A DNA stretch of 64,000 bases, from positions 1-64,000 of the forward strand of contig NZ_FWFJ01000019.1 in the NCBI RefSeq assembly GCF_900172365.1. The letters run 5' to 3'. The notes beneath the pieces are model-generated. The model was not told where the DNA came from. It saw only the letters and a program-made list of their open reading frames with translations, and made no database searches. Made by a program: the position numbers and the translations under genes. Source of the DNA: Roseovarius gaetbuli. Lineage in GTDB: Bacteria > Pseudomonadota > Alphaproteobacteria > Rhodobacterales > Rhodobacteraceae. Position 1 is the first letter of the stretch, and every line of letters begins with the position of its first letter. Shown here one piece after another: positions 7,502 to 17,388 of this stretch.

Positions 7502-8877
7502 AGCGAGAGTACCTTCGGCAGCGCCTCGAGCAGGGCACGCGCGCCCATGCCGACGCCGCCCTTGGGGCGCGCCGGGGCTGCGGTGGGCGTCCAACCGTAG
7601 ATGTCGAAATGCCCGTAAGGCAGCCCATCGGTAAAGCGGCGCAGGAACAGCGCGGCGGTGATCGACCCGGCAAATCCGCCCGAGGGTGCATTGTCGAGAT
7701 CGGCGATACCCGGTTCGATCATCGCCTCGTAGGGCGTGTGAAACGGCATGCGCCAGACCGGATCGGCAACCTTTTCGGCGGCGCCTTCAAGGGCGGCGGC
7801 CATTGCCGCGCTATCGGTGTAATAGGGCGAAATATCCGGCCCGACAGCGACCCGCGCGGCACCGGTCAGCGTGGCCATCGAGATGATGAAATCGGGGCAC
7901 TCTTCGGCGGCAAAGGCAAGCGCATCCGCCAGCACAAGGCGACCCTCGGCATCGGTATTGTTGATCTCGACCGTGAGGCCATTGCGCGCGGTCAGAATAT
8001 CACCGGGGCGAAAGGCATTGCCGGCAACGGCGTTTTCGACCGCCGGGATGAGCACGTGCAATTGAACCGGCATCCCAAGCGCCATGATCATATGCGCAAG
8101 CCCCAGAACCGTGGCGGCCCCGCCCATATCCTTTTTCATCAACCCCATGTTTGATCCGGGTTTGAGGTTAAGGCCGCCGGTGTCAAAACACACGCCCTTG
8201 CCAACAAGCGTCAGCTTTGGCCCGCTCTTGCCCCACCGCATATCAATCAGGCGCGGCTCGGTTTCGGCGGCGCGTCCGACGGTGTGGATCAGCGGAAAAT
8301 TGTGATCGAGCAGGTCGCGCCCGCAAATGGTTTCGATGCTTGCACCATGTTGCGTGGCGATCGCCGTGCAGGCCGCTTCAAGCGCATCTGGCCCAAGGTC
8401 AGAGGCGGGCGTGTTGATCAGATCGCGGGTCAGCGCCTCGCCCGCCGCTATGATTTCAAGGCGGGTGGCATCAATCCCTTCGGGGGCGATCAGCCGGGCC
8501 TTGGCCGGGCTTTGGCTGTGATAGCGCTCAAAGGCGTAATGCGACAGGAGCCAGCCAAGCGCCTCGGTCTCGGCCTGATCAGAGGGCAGCCCCTCAAGGC
8601 GGTACGTGCCCTCGGGCAGGGTGGCGGCGCAGCCCGCCAGATGAAACCGGCCACGCGCACGGGTGCACGCACTTCCATATCCGGCAAGGGCCATCTCGAT
8701 AGTGCCCGCCTCGCCGGGGATCAAAAGCGTGCGCCCAAGCGCGCCGGTGAACCCTGCGGCGCCAACCCAGGCCTTGATCCGCTCGGGTTGATCCGCAAGC
8801 CATGTCTCAAGCGCATCCTCGGCAATCACATGCAAAGGAATGGCAGAGGCAGTATCCGGGGCGAAGGTAAGGGTCAT
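7498..8877 (-). CDS. Leucyl aminopeptidase, M17 family
   Basis: The 459-residue protein has the M17 signature NTDAEGRL (residues 307-314), the metal-binding KGVCFDTGG (227-235) and KKDMGGA (248-254). This family of two-zinc cytosolic exopeptidases removes N-terminal residues from peptides. The length and divergent N-terminal half fit the PepB/short PepA-like group of Rhodobacterales. It is the first gene of an operon with the NlpC/P60 peptidase and the ureohydrolase. Confidence 0.92.
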   Translation of the reverse strand: MTLTFAPDTASAIPLHVIAEDALETWLADQPERIKAWVGAAGFTGALGRTLLIPGEAGTIEMALAGYGSACTRARGRFHLAGCAATLPEGTYRLEGLPSDQAETEALGWLLSHYAFERYHSQSPAKARLIAPEGIDATRLEIIAAGEALTRDLINTPASDLGPDALEAACTAIATQHGASIETICGRDLLDHNFPLIHTVGRAAETEPRLIDMRWGKSGPKLTLVGKGVCFDTGGLNLKPGSNMGLMKKDMGGAATVLGLAHMIMALGMPVQLHVLIPAVENAVAGNAFRPGDILTARNGLTVEINNTDAEGRLVLADALAFAAEECPDFIISMATLTGAARVAVGPDISPYYTDSAAMAAALEGAAEKVADPVWRMPFHTPYEAMIEPGIADLDNAPSGGFAGSITAALFLRRFTDGLPYGHFDIYGWTPTAAPARPKGGVGMGARALLEALPKVLSL

Positions 8878-8959
8878 GGCGACGGGCCTTTCGGGCAGGT
8901 ATTTTTGCCCAGCCTAGTCGCGATTTCGCCGCCTGCAACCCATCAAATGGGGATGCTGA

Positions 8960-9340
8960 TCAAAGTGGCAATTCCTGAAGATCCCAGATTTCGCAGAGCG
9001 AGCGTTCGCCGATCCGCAACAGCCGCGCAAAGGTGGCAGCAAGCGCATTGTGATCACCGGCGTCGATACAACCGGTGACGTCGCCCGCGACCCGCGCCAA
9101 AAGCTGCATCCCGATCTGATCGGCGATGGCGATCAGGCTTCGGGTGCTTTTGCGCATATCCTCAAGCCGCCCCTCGCGGTGGCAGCGCTCGGAATGCGAC
9201 AGCCGCGCGGCGAGTTCTTCCAGCGCGCGACACACCACATCCTCGGCATTTGATTCGCCAAGCTGAAGGTAAAGCGCCTCTAGCCGGTCGGCATCAAGCC
9301 GGACCGTTTCGTCTTGTTTAAGCAATGTCACCTGTTCCAC
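8960..9340 (-). CDS. Conserved hypothetical protein, helical
   Basis: I do not recognise a named family. The 126-residue product is predicted almost entirely helical (LDADRLEALYLQLGESNAEDVVCRALEELAARLSH...), with no signal peptide or membrane segment. The C-terminal half, ARVAGDVTGCIDAGDHNALAATFARLLRIGERSL, loosely recalls a four-helix bundle but lacks a clear phosphotransfer histidine. It lies alone between the aminopeptidase gene and the divergent carbonic anhydrase gene. Codon use matches the neighbours, so I regard it as a real gene. Confidence 0.65.
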   Translation of the reverse strand: MEQVTLLKQDETVRLDADRLEALYLQLGESNAEDVVCRALEELAARLSHSERCHREGRLEDMRKSTRSLIAIADQIGMQLLARVAGDVTGCIDAGDHNALAATFARLLRIGERSLCEIWDLQELPL

Positions 9341-9499
9341 ATTCTCACCCGAATTCTGAGTTCATAGTAATCCCCACGACTGCGAGCATCATTGCATTTT
9401 CAGGGTTCCCAAATGGTTTCGAGCGCGGCGATTTATCTCTCGAATTCTATGCGAATTCAGACTATCCAGCACCCGAGTGCCCCAAGACCCGGAGAGATC

Positions 9500-10150
9500 A
9501 TGGAACACGCCCGCCCCCTGCCCAGCTATCTGGTGCAACGTTTTCACGGCTGGAAGGCCACCGCCTATACCGAAAATCAGGCGTGGTATCGCCGCCTTGC
9601 TACGGATGGTCAGCATCCGCGCGCCATGATTATTTCGTGTTGCGACAGCCGCGTGCATGTCACCTCGATCTTCGGCGCGGATCAGGGCGAGTTCTTCATT
9701 CACCGCAATATCGCCAATCTTGTCCCGGCCTATTGCCCGGATGGCGCACAGCACGGCACCTCGGCCGCGGTGGAATATGCGGTCATGGCGCTCAAGGTGG
9801 CGCATGTGATCGTGCTGGGTCATTCCAATTGCGGCGGGGTTCAGGGCTGTCTTGATATGTGTTCGGGCCACGCCCCCGATCTTGAGGCCGAGTCAAGCTT
9901 TGTGGGCCGCTGGATGGATATCCTGCGCCCCGGCTATGAACGGGTACGCGAGATCAAGGATGAGGCCGAACAGCGTCGGGCGCTGGAAAAGGAATCGGTT
10001 GTCGTATCACTTGAAAACCTGATGACCTTTCCCTTCGTGGCCGAGGCGGTCAAGGACGGCTCGCTGACCATTCATGGTCTTTGGCATGAAATCGGCTCGG
10101 GTGATCTGGAACAGTTCAGCGCCGCGCAAAAAGAGTTTATCCCGCTCTAA
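9500..10150 (+). CDS. Beta-class carbonic anhydrase
   Basis: The 216-residue protein has the beta-carbonic anhydrase zinc site: CCDSR (Cys47 with Asp49 and Arg51), His108 and Cys111 in GHSNCGG. It interconverts CO2 and bicarbonate, here plausibly supplying bicarbonate to carboxylases such as the crotonyl-CoA carboxylase encoded later in the window. The ATG at 9500 has GGAGAG immediately upstream. The longer open frame to 9392 has no family resemblance. Confidence 0.93.
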   Translation: MEHARPLPSYLVQRFHGWKATAYTENQAWYRRLATDGQHPRAMIISCCDSRVHVTSIFGADQGEFFIHRNIANLVPAYCPDGAQHGTSAAVEYAVMALKVAHVIVLGHSNCGGVQGCLDMCSGHAPDLEAESSFVGRWMDILRPGYERVREIKDEAEQRRALEKESVVVSLENLMTFPFVAEAVKDGSLTIHGLWHEIGSGDLEQFSAAQKEFIPL

Positions 10151-10287
10151 GACAATCGGTTCGGCGCGCAAGGCTTGCACGTGCGTATTCACCTGCCTAA
10201 CCTGCACGCAGCGTTCGGGGCAATTTTGCCCTGTACGACGACATAAGGCACGGGAAAACGCCGTGCCATGAGTTCAGGGAGAACCGA

Positions 10288-11301
10288 ATGAAACCTATGA
10301 CGAATTTCATGCGCACGCTGGCGGCGGGCGCGGTTGTGGCCGTGGGCCTTGCAGGCGCTGCCGCAGCGCAGGACCTCAAGTTTTTTACCATCGGCACCGG
10401 CGGAACCGCCTATACCTATTATCCGGTCGGCGGCGTGATCGCCAACGCCATTTCCAAGCCCCCCGGCTCGCGCCCCTGTGACGAAGGCGGAAGCTGTGGC
10501 GTGGATGGGTTGATTGCCTCGGCGGTATCCTCGCGCGGCTCGGTCGATAACGTGAACGCGATCAACTCGGGCCTTCGCAATTCCGGCTTTGCGCAATCGG
10601 ACGTGGCCTATTGGGCCTATACCGGCACCGGTACCATGGACGGCCAGCCGCCAGCGACCGATCTGCGCACCATCGCGGCGCTGTTCGAAGAGCATATCCA
10701 CCTTGTGGCCCGCGCCGATAGCGGCATCAACTCCGTGGCCGACCTCAAGGGCAAGCGCGTCTCGCTCGACGAGCCGGGCTCGGGCACCTATGTCGATGCC
10801 GGTTTGATCCTTGAGGCAAACGGTCTTTCGGCTGACGATGTCACAGCAGAGGCTCTCAAGGGCAACGCCGCCTCGGATGCGCTGCGCAATGGGCGGATTG
10901 ATGCGTTCTTTGTGGTCGCCGGATATCCGACCGGCTCGCTTGTCGAACTCGCCTCGGCGGCGGATATCAAGCTTGTGCCGATTGAGGGCGACGGCGCCAG
11001 GGCGCTGACCGAAAAATATGGTTTTTTCGGCCAGAGCGATATCCCCGAGGGCACCTATGAAGGTGTCGGCGCGACGACAACCGTTGCCGTTGGCGCACAG
11101 TGGTTCACCTCTGCCAAAGAGGATGACGACCTGATCTATGAGATCACCAAGGCGCTGTGGAACGACAATTCGCGCAAGCTTTTGGATGTGGGCCATGCTA
11201 AGGGCAAGACCATCACGCCCGATACCGGGCTGAACGGCATTGGCGTGCCGCTTCATGCCGGTGCCGAGCGTTTCTATCGCGAAGCGGGCCTCTTGAAGTA
11301 A
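10288..11301 (+). CDS. TAXI-family TRAP transporter solute-binding protein
   Basis: The 337-residue protein has a signal peptide (about residues 1-28, ending AAAAQ) followed by LKFFTIGTGGTAYTYYPVGGVIANAIS, the hallmark of the TAXI subfamily, and LKGKRVSLDEPGSGT. TAXI proteins bind organic acids or amino acids in the periplasm for TRAP-type secondary import; glutamate or similar acids are known ligands for some, but the ligand here cannot be told. A small GGCACGG/CCGTGCC hairpin lies in the leader at about 10247-10267. The fused permease gene follows after a terminator-like hairpin. Confidence 0.92.
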   Translation: MKPMTNFMRTLAAGAVVAVGLAGAAAAQDLKFFTIGTGGTAYTYYPVGGVIANAISKPPGSRPCDEGGSCGVDGLIASAVSSRGSVDNVNAINSGLRNSGFAQSDVAYWAYTGTGTMDGQPPATDLRTIAALFEEHIHLVARADSGINSVADLKGKRVSLDEPGSGTYVDAGLILEANGLSADDVTAEALKGNAASDALRNGRIDAFFVVAGYPTGSLVELASAADIKLVPIEGDGARALTEKYGFFGQSDIPEGTYEGVGATTTVAVGAQWFTSAKEDDDLIYEITKALWNDNSRKLLDVGHAKGKTITPDTGLNGIGVPLHAGAERFYREAGLLK

Positions 11302-11327
11302 GCCTTGGGGGCATCTCTAGTGCCCTG

Positions 11328-11360
11328 ACCGGCGGCCCTTACATGGGGCCGCCGGTTTTT
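11328..11360 (+). terminator. Intrinsic terminator/attenuator between TAXI gene and permease
   Basis: Stem ACCGGCGGCCC (11328-11338) pairs with GGGCCGCCGGT (11346-11356) and runs into five T residues. It is a strong Rho-independent terminator placed inside a transporter operon, 26 bases after the binding-protein stop and 31 before the permease start. Partial readthrough would give more binding protein than permease. Confidence 0.8.
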
Positions 11361-11390
11361 GTCCCGACCCCTGCCAGAGGCACCCCGGCC

Positions 11391-13424
11391 ATGACCCATG
11401 ATACCGATCACGCGCTCAGCGTAGATGAGCTTCACGAGATCGAGCGCAAGTTCGATCCCGAACTGGCGTTTCGCCCCACCGGCCCCTTGATCGCCGGGGT
11501 GATAAGCGTCGCTCTGGTGGCGATGTCTGCCTATCATTTCTACGCCTCGGGCTTTGCTCTTGTGCGTGAATTGCTGCACCGGGGAATACATTTGTCCTTC
11601 GTGCTGGGTCTGGTGTTCTTGCTCTTCGCCTGGCGGCGCAGCTTGAGTACGTCGCTTCCCGGTCCGGCGTGGTATCGCATAAGCGGCGTGCCGGTCTGGG
11701 ATCTGGTTCTGGCGGTTCTGGCGGTGGCGGCCTCGCTTTACCTGCCGCTCTTGCCGCCTTCGGTGGTGTCGGTGCGGGTCGGCAACCCCTCGGGGACGGA
11801 TGTGTTCATGGGCACAGCCTTGCTGGTGTTGACGCTAGAGGCGGCACGCCGCTCGGTTGGGCCGACCTTGCCGATCATCGCGCTGATCTTTGTGGCCTTT
11901 GCCCTGTTCGGGCCATGGGCGCCGGGTGCTCTCAAGCATGGCGGGGTAAGCTGGCAGGGGTTGATCAACCACCTCTACATGACGAACCAAGGCATCTACG
12001 GCATCGCCATCGGGGTGATGGCGCAGTACGTGTTCCTGTTCATCCTCTTTGGCGTTTTGGCCACGCGCATCGGGCTTGGCCAGTTGTTCATTGATCTCGC
12101 GATGGTGATTGCCGGGCGCTATGCGGGTGGCCCGGCCAAGGTAGCGATCTTTTCCTCGGCCTTCATGGGCACGATTTCAGGATCAAGCATTGCCAATACG
12201 GTGACCACCGGGGCGCTGACCATTCCGGCGATGAAAAAGGTCGGCTATCCGGCGCATTTCGCCGGCGCGGTCGAGGCAACGGCCTCGACCGGCGGACAGA
12301 TCACCCCGCCGATCATGGGGGCGGCGGCGTTTATCATGGTCGAATATCTCGAAATTCCGCTGCGCGATGTTCTGGCGGCGGCGCTGTTTCCGGCCTTGCT
12401 GCATTATTTCGGCATCTTCATCATGGTGCATCTTGAGGCGCGCAAGCTTGGCCTGCGCGGGCTGAAGGCCGAAGAACTGCCGAAAATGGGTCTGGTGCTG
12501 CGCCAGCATTGGCTGTCGGTCATTCCGCTGATCATTCTGGTTTATATGATCCTGAGCGGGCGCACCCCGGATTTTGCCGCCGTTTACGGCATCATCGCCT
12601 GTGTCGTCGTCGGCTTTCTCAACCCGGTCAACCGCCTCACGATACAGGACCTGTGGCAGGCGCTGGGCGACGGAGCGCGCAACACGCTTGCGGTCGGCGC
12701 GGCGGCGGCGACGGTGGGCGTGGTCGTGGGTGTGGTCACGCTGACGGGCGTCGGGTTTCGGCTTGGCTATGTGGTGGTGCAGACGGCGACCGATATCGGC
12801 AACACCTTGGGTGGGCTCTGGCCGCTGAGCTATTTCAGCGTGATGCAATGGGCGCTGTTCGTGTCTCTGATCCTGATCGCGGCGTCCTGCATCATCATGG
12901 GTGCGGGGATACCGACAACGGCGACCTATATCATCCTCGTGGCCGTTGCGGCCCCGGCGCTTGCGCAGCTACAGGTCGAGCCGATCGTGGCGCATTTCTT
13001 TGTGTTCTATTACGGCGTTCTGGCCGATATCACGCCGCCCGTGGCGCTTGCGGCCTATGCGGCGGCGGGAATCGCGGGGGCCAATCCGTTCAAGACCGGC
13101 AATACCGCGTTCCGGCTTGGGATTGCCAAGGCGCTTGTGCCGTTTGTCTTTGTCTATTCCCCGGCGCTTTTGATCGTGACCGACGGGTTCACATGGAGCG
13201 CCTTCACCATCACGCTTGCGGGCGCGATGATGGGGATTGGCGGGCTTGGCGTGGCGTTCTCTGGGTTCTTCCTGAGCCATATGTCAAAGGCCGAGCGGTG
13301 GTGGGTCGCCATCGTGTCGCTGCTGTTCATCGCGCCGGGGCTCAAGACGATGGCGCTTGGGCTGGTGCTCTGGTTGCCGATCCTGATCGTGCAACTGCGC
13401 CGCCGCTCTACGCAAGCGGCGTGA
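11391..13424 (+). CDS. TRAP transporter permease, fused 4TM/12TM, TAXI-associated
   Basis: The 677-residue integral membrane protein fuses the small (DctQ-like) and large (DctM-like) TRAP subunits, as is usual for TAXI systems. Hydrophobic segments run throughout, with SGSSIANTVTTGALTIPAMKK and ASTGGQITPPIMGAAAFIM being the conserved DctM substrate/ion region, and GAGIPTTATYII in the second half. I chose ATG 11391 because the upstream ATG at 11343 lies within the terminator hairpin. It works with the binding protein just upstream in sodium-coupled uptake. Confidence 0.92.
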   Translation: MTHDTDHALSVDELHEIERKFDPELAFRPTGPLIAGVISVALVAMSAYHFYASGFALVRELLHRGIHLSFVLGLVFLLFAWRRSLSTSLPGPAWYRISGVPVWDLVLAVLAVAASLYLPLLPPSVVSVRVGNPSGTDVFMGTALLVLTLEAARRSVGPTLPIIALIFVAFALFGPWAPGALKHGGVSWQGLINHLYMTNQGIYGIAIGVMAQYVFLFILFGVLATRIGLGQLFIDLAMVIAGRYAGGPAKVAIFSSAFMGTISGSSIANTVTTGALTIPAMKKVGYPAHFAGAVEATASTGGQITPPIMGAAAFIMVEYLEIPLRDVLAAALFPALLHYFGIFIMVHLEARKLGLRGLKAEELPKMGLVLRQHWLSVIPLIILVYMILSGRTPDFAAVYGIIACVVVGFLNPVNRLTIQDLWQALGDGARNTLAVGAAAATVGVVVGVVTLTGVGFRLGYVVVQTATDIGNTLGGLWPLSYFSVMQWALFVSLILIAASCIIMGAGIPTTATYIILVAVAAPALAQLQVEPIVAHFFVFYYGVLADITPPVALAAYAAAGIAGANPFKTGNTAFRLGIAKALVPFVFVYSPALLIVTDGFTWSAFTITLAGAMMGIGGLGVAFSGFFLSHMSKAERWWVAIVSLLFIAPGLKTMALGLVLWLPILIVQLRRRSTQAA

Positions 13425-13432
13425 AACGCAAA

Positions 13433-13466
13433 ACGCGCGCCCCGGTGAAAGGGCGCGCGTCTTTTT
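13433..13466 (+). terminator. Intrinsic terminator after the TRAP permease
   Basis: Stem ACGCGCGCCC (13433-13442) pairs with GGGCGCGCGT (13451-13460) followed by CTTTTTC. It ends the TRAP transcript just before the convergent fadB-like gene. Confidence 0.8.
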
Positions 13467-13479
13467 CAACGGGGTTGGA

Positions 13480-15678
13480 TCAGGCTGCGTCTGCCTGCGT
13501 GTCAAAGCGGCCATAAAAGCTCTGACCCTTATCGGCCATCTCGCGCAGCAGCGCCGGTGTGGCAAAGCGCGGTCCGAATTTTTCGGCCAGTTGATCACAG
13601 CGCTCGGCGGCATAGGGCGTGCCGATGATGTCAAGCCAGCTGAACGGACCACCCGACCAAGGCGCAAAGCCCCAGGCGAGAATGGCGCCGACATCGCCTT
13701 CGCGGATATCCTCAAGCACACCTTCCTCAAGCGCGCGCACCGCTTCGAGAACCTGCGCGAACATCAGGCGATGCTGCACCTCGTGCAGGTCGGGCTGATC
13801 CTCGGCGCGGGGATATTTCGCCGCAAGACCGGGCCAGTAGCCCTGACGCTTGCCCTTGTCGTCATAGTCAAAGAACCCGGCGTTGGATTTGCGGCCAAGA
13901 CGGCCCTCGCCCTCCATCCAGAAGATGACCTCGTCCACCGCCTCGTCGGGATAATCGGCGCCCATCGCGGATTTGGTGGCGCGGGCGATCTTGGCGCCGA
14001 GATCAATCGAGGTTTCATCAACAAGTTGCAGCGGACCCACAGGAAAGCCCAACTGACGCGCGGCATTGTCGATAAGCGCGGGCGCGACGCCCTCGGCCAC
14101 CATGCGGATGCCTTCGTTGATATAGGGAATGATGCAGCGGTTGCAGTAAAAGAACCGCGCGTCATTGACCACGATCGGCGTCTTGCGGATCTGGCGGACG
14201 TAATCAAGCGCCTTGGCCACGGCCCGTGGGCCGGTCCTCGCCCCCTTGATGATCTCGACCAGCATCATCTTTTCCACGGGGCTAAAGAAGTGGATGCCGA
14301 TGAAATCTTCGGGCTTGTCGCTGGCCTTGGCCAGTTCGGAAATCGGCAGGGTCGAGGTGTTGGTGGCAAAGATACAGTCATCGCCCACGACCTTGAGCAC
14401 GTTTTTGGTGACCTCGGCCTTGACGGCGGGGTCTTCAAACACCGCCTCGATGATAAGATCACACCCCGCAAGCGCGGCGTAATCCGTGGTTGCCGTGATC
14501 AGGTCAAGCGCGGCGGCCTTTTTCTCTTCGGTGGCCTTGCCGCGTTTGATGCCTTTGTCCATGTAATCGGCGGTATAGGCCTTGCCCTTGTCGGCGGCCT
14601 CTTGTTTCTGGTCGATCAGAACCACCTGCATCCCGGCCATGGCCGACACCAACGTGATCCCGGCGCCCATCATGCCCGCGCCCATGACGCCAACCTTTTT
14701 GACCCGCTGGTCAGGCACATCGGGGCGGTTGGCGCCTTTTTCAAGCGCTTCCTTGTTGATGAACAGCGAGCGGATCATCGCGCTTGAACTTGGGTTCATC
14801 AGAACATTGACGAACCAGCGCGCCTCGATCTTGAGGGCGGTGTCAAACGGCACCAATGCCCCCTCGTAAACCGCGCTCAGCAGCGCCTTGGCGGCGGGAA
14901 ACGCGCCTTGGGTCTTGGCGTTGACCATCGCGCTTGCGCCGACAAAGGTCATGAAGCCGGCCGGATGATAGGGCGCGCCGCCGGGCATCTTATAGCCCTT
15001 CTCGTCCCAGGGCTTGACGATGCTGGGGCTGCTGAGAACCCATTCTTTGGCCTTTGCGATCAACTCATCCGCCGGGACAACCTCATCCACCACACCGGCG
15101 GATTTGGCCTTTTTGGGATCGTTCAGCTTGCCCTCAAGCAACAAGGGCGAGGCCGCCATCGCGCCAAGTTTGCGGACAAGGCGGGTGGTGCCGCCGGCAC
15201 CGGGGAAAATGCCGACCATGATTTCGGGCAGGCCGATCTTGGCCTTCGGATTGTCGGCGGCAAAGATGCGGTGACAGGCCAGCGGAATTTCCAATCCGAT
15301 GCCAAGCGCCGTGCCGGGCAGGGCGGCGGCAATCGGCTTGCCGCCCTTGTTGGTCTTGGGGTCCATGCCGGCGCGCTCGATCTTGCGCAGGATGGCATGC
15401 ATGCCCATAACCCCGTCAAACAGGCCCTTGGCCGGCTCGTCGCCCGCATCATCGCGCATCTTGGCGATCACGTTAAGGTCCATGCCGCCCGCGAAAGAGC
15501 CCTCTTTGCCGGATGTGATGATCACGCCCTTGACGGCGTCATCCGCCAAGGCCTTGTCAATCAGCGCCTCGAGGTCCAAAAATCCCTGGCCGTTCATCAC
15601 GTTCATCGACTTGCCGAGCGTGTCCCATGTGATGATGGCCACGCCGTCGGCATCGGTTTTCATTGTGAAATCAGTCAT
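13480..15678 (-). CDS. Multifunctional FadB/FadJ-type enoyl-CoA hydratase / 3-hydroxyacyl-CoA dehydrogenase
   Basis: The 732-residue protein has an N-terminal crotonase domain (residues 1-about 300; GSFAGGMDLN oxyanion-hole region, IGLPEIMVGIFPGAGGTTRL) and a C-terminal 3-hydroxyacyl-CoA dehydrogenase with the NAD-binding GVMGAGMMGAGI, the catalytic IGIHFFSPVEKMMLVEII stretch and FPVGPLQLVDE. It performs the hydration and oxidation steps of beta-oxidation. It overlaps the preceding cupin gene by 8 bases and forms an operon with the thiolase. Confidence 0.92.
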   Translation of the reverse strand: MTDFTMKTDADGVAIITWDTLGKSMNVMNGQGFLDLEALIDKALADDAVKGVIITSGKEGSFAGGMDLNVIAKMRDDAGDEPAKGLFDGVMGMHAILRKIERAGMDPKTNKGGKPIAAALPGTALGIGLEIPLACHRIFAADNPKAKIGLPEIMVGIFPGAGGTTRLVRKLGAMAASPLLLEGKLNDPKKAKSAGVVDEVVPADELIAKAKEWVLSSPSIVKPWDEKGYKMPGGAPYHPAGFMTFVGASAMVNAKTQGAFPAAKALLSAVYEGALVPFDTALKIEARWFVNVLMNPSSSAMIRSLFINKEALEKGANRPDVPDQRVKKVGVMGAGMMGAGITLVSAMAGMQVVLIDQKQEAADKGKAYTADYMDKGIKRGKATEEKKAAALDLITATTDYAALAGCDLIIEAVFEDPAVKAEVTKNVLKVVGDDCIFATNTSTLPISELAKASDKPEDFIGIHFFSPVEKMMLVEIIKGARTGPRAVAKALDYVRQIRKTPIVVNDARFFYCNRCIIPYINEGIRMVAEGVAPALIDNAARQLGFPVGPLQLVDETSIDLGAKIARATKSAMGADYPDEAVDEVIFWMEGEGRLGRKSNAGFFDYDDKGKRQGYWPGLAAKYPRAEDQPDLHEVQHRLMFAQVLEAVRALEEGVLEDIREGDVGAILAWGFAPWSGGPFSWLDIIGTPYAAERCDQLAEKFGPRFATPALLREMADKGQSFYGRFDTQADAA

Positions 15679-16162
15679 GTCTTAGATCTCCGATCTGGTC
15701 AGCCGTCAGGGGGCTGCCGTCTTTGCGGGTAAAGGTGTAACCGGAGGCATCCATCGTCACCTTCATGTCGAGGTCGCTGTAATATCCGGTCTCTGTTTCG
15801 GTCCGGGTGCCCACCACCAGAAAAACGGCAGGCGCCTCGGTCTTGTTCACAAGGTGATGGCCATTGGCCTCGCCCGCCGGGAAGGTGGCGCAATCGCCAA
15901 CCTGCATCAGGTGCTCGCCGTGGTCATCAATCAGGGTGCAGGTGCCTTCGGTCACCATCACGAACTCGTCCTGCTCCATATGGTAATGGCGCAACGACGA
16001 AATCGCGCCGGGGGCAAGGCGCACAAGGTTGACACCATACTGGCTTAAACCGCCTGCATCGCCCAAGCGCTGGCTGGTGCGCCCGGCCATGGCACCGGCC
16101 AGCTTGCCGGGATAGGTCGAGCCGCCCTTGACTGGGATTTGCGAGAGATCGAGCCTTGGCAT
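15671..16162 (-). CDS. Cupin-domain protein
   Basis: The 163-residue protein has a single cupin barrel: [19 protein letters not shown] supplies the His-His-Glu ligands and [16 protein letters not shown] the second motif. The function is unknown. Its position wedged between thiolase and FadB-like genes, with overlapping starts and stops on both sides, implies a role tied to beta-oxidation, perhaps sugar- or CoA-related chemistry or regulation, but that is only context. The [12 protein letters not shown] segment after the barrel is a feature I associate with similar unnamed alphaproteobacterial cupins. Confidence 0.82.
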   Translation of the reverse strand: MPRLDLSQIPVKGGSTYPGKLAGAMAGRTSQRLGDAGGLSQYGVNLVRLAPGAISSLRHYHMEQDEFVMVTEGTCTLIDDHGEHLMQVGDCATFPAGEANGHHLVNKTEAPAVFLVVGTRTETETGYYSDLDMKVTMDASGYTFTRKDGSPLTADQIGDLRHD

Positions 16163-17373
16163 CAGACGCGCTCGATGATGGTGGCAGCGCCCATGCCCGA
16201 GGCGATGCAGAGCGTGGCAAGGCCGGTGCTCTTGCCGGTGCGCTCAAGCTCATCCAGAAGCGTGCCGATGATGATCGCGCCGGTCGCGCCCAGAGGGTGG
16301 CCCATGGCGATCGAGCCGCCGTTGACGTTGACAAGTGAAGGGTCGACATCAAACGCCTGCTGAAACCGCAGAACAACGCTGGCAAAGGCCTCGTTCACCT
16401 CGAACAGATCAATGTCGGAAATCGACATGCCGCTATCGGCCAGGATTTTCTCGGTCGCAGGCACCGGCCCGGTCAGCATGATCGTCGGATCGGTGCCGAT
16501 CTTGCAGGTCTGACGGATGCGCGCACGCGGCTTGAGGCCCCACTTTTCGCCAAACGCCTTGGAGCCGATCAGCACGCCAGCGGCGCCATCGACGATGCCA
16601 GACGAGTTGCCGGCGTGGTGGATGTGGTTGATCTTTTCCAGATGCGGGTACTTGAGCTTGGCGACGGCATCAAAGCCGGGCATCACCTCGCCCATCGCCT
16701 GAAAGGCGGGGTTCAGCGCGCCTAGGGTCTGCATGTCGGTGCCCGGGCGCATGTATTCGTCGCGATCCAGAATGGTCAGCCCGTTCTGATCCCGCACCTC
16801 GATGATAGACTTGGCGAAGCGGTTGTCCTCCCATGCGGCGGCGGCGCGGTTTTGCGATTCAACCGCCAGGCTGTCGGCATCATCGCGGCTAAAGCCGTAT
16901 TCGGTGGCGATGATATCGGCGCTGATGCCTTGGGGGACGAAATAGGTCTCCATCGCGATGCTCGGGTCAACGGCAATCGCCGCGCCGTCGCTGCCCATGG
17001 CCACGCGGCCCATCATCTCGACACCGCCGGCGATATAGGCCTCACCGGCACCGCCCTTGATCTGATTGGCGGCCAGATTGACGGCCTCCATGCCAGAGGC
17101 ACAAAAGCGGTTGATCGCGAGGCCGGGGATGCTCTCATCCAGATCCGAGGCCAGAACGGCGGTGCGCGCAAGGCATCCGCCCTGTTCCATCACCTGGGTC
17201 ACATTGCCCCAGATCACATCCTCGACGGCATGACCGCTCAGACCGCTGCGCTCTTTCAGGGCGTTCAGCACCTGCGCGCTCAACCGGGCGGCGGTCACCT
17301 CGTGCAGGGCACCATCCTTGCGGCCCTTGCCGCGCGGGGTGCGCACCGTGTCATAGATATAGGCATCGCTCAT
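16162..17373 (-). CDS. Acetyl-CoA C-acyltransferase (thiolase)
   Basis: The 403-residue thiolase has the nucleophilic Cys91 in [24 protein letters not shown], the GHPLGATG histidine motif and a second catalytic Cys in CIASGMGAA. It catalyses the last, thiolytic step of beta-oxidation. The ATG at 17373 has GAGGAG 7 bases upstream; five extra upstream codons are open but lack support. It follows the GST gene and is cotranscribed with the cupin and FadB-like genes. Confidence 0.92.
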   Translation of the reverse strand: MSDAYIYDTVRTPRGKGRKDGALHEVTAARLSAQVLNALKERSGLSGHAVEDVIWGNVTQVMEQGGCLARTAVLASDLDESIPGLAINRFCASGMEAVNLAANQIKGGAGEAYIAGGVEMMGRVAMGSDGAAIAVDPSIAMETYFVPQGISADIIATEYGFSRDDADSLAVESQNRAAAAWEDNRFAKSIIEVRDQNGLTILDRDEYMRPGTDMQTLGALNPAFQAMGEVMPGFDAVAKLKYPHLEKINHIHHAGNSSGIVDGAAGVLIGSKAFGEKWGLKPRARIRQTCKIGTDPTIMLTGPVPATEKILADSGMSISDIDLFEVNEAFASVVLRFQQAFDVDPSLVNVNGGSIAMGHPLGATGAIIIGTLLDELERTGKSTGLATLCIASGMGAATIIERV

Positions 17374-17388
17374 TTTGGTTCTCCTCAT

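Noticed and set aside
11343..11390. Earlier start for the TRAP permease at 11343
   Set aside because: It would place the start codon in the loop and stem of a strong terminator, while ATG 11391 begins the family-like sequence.
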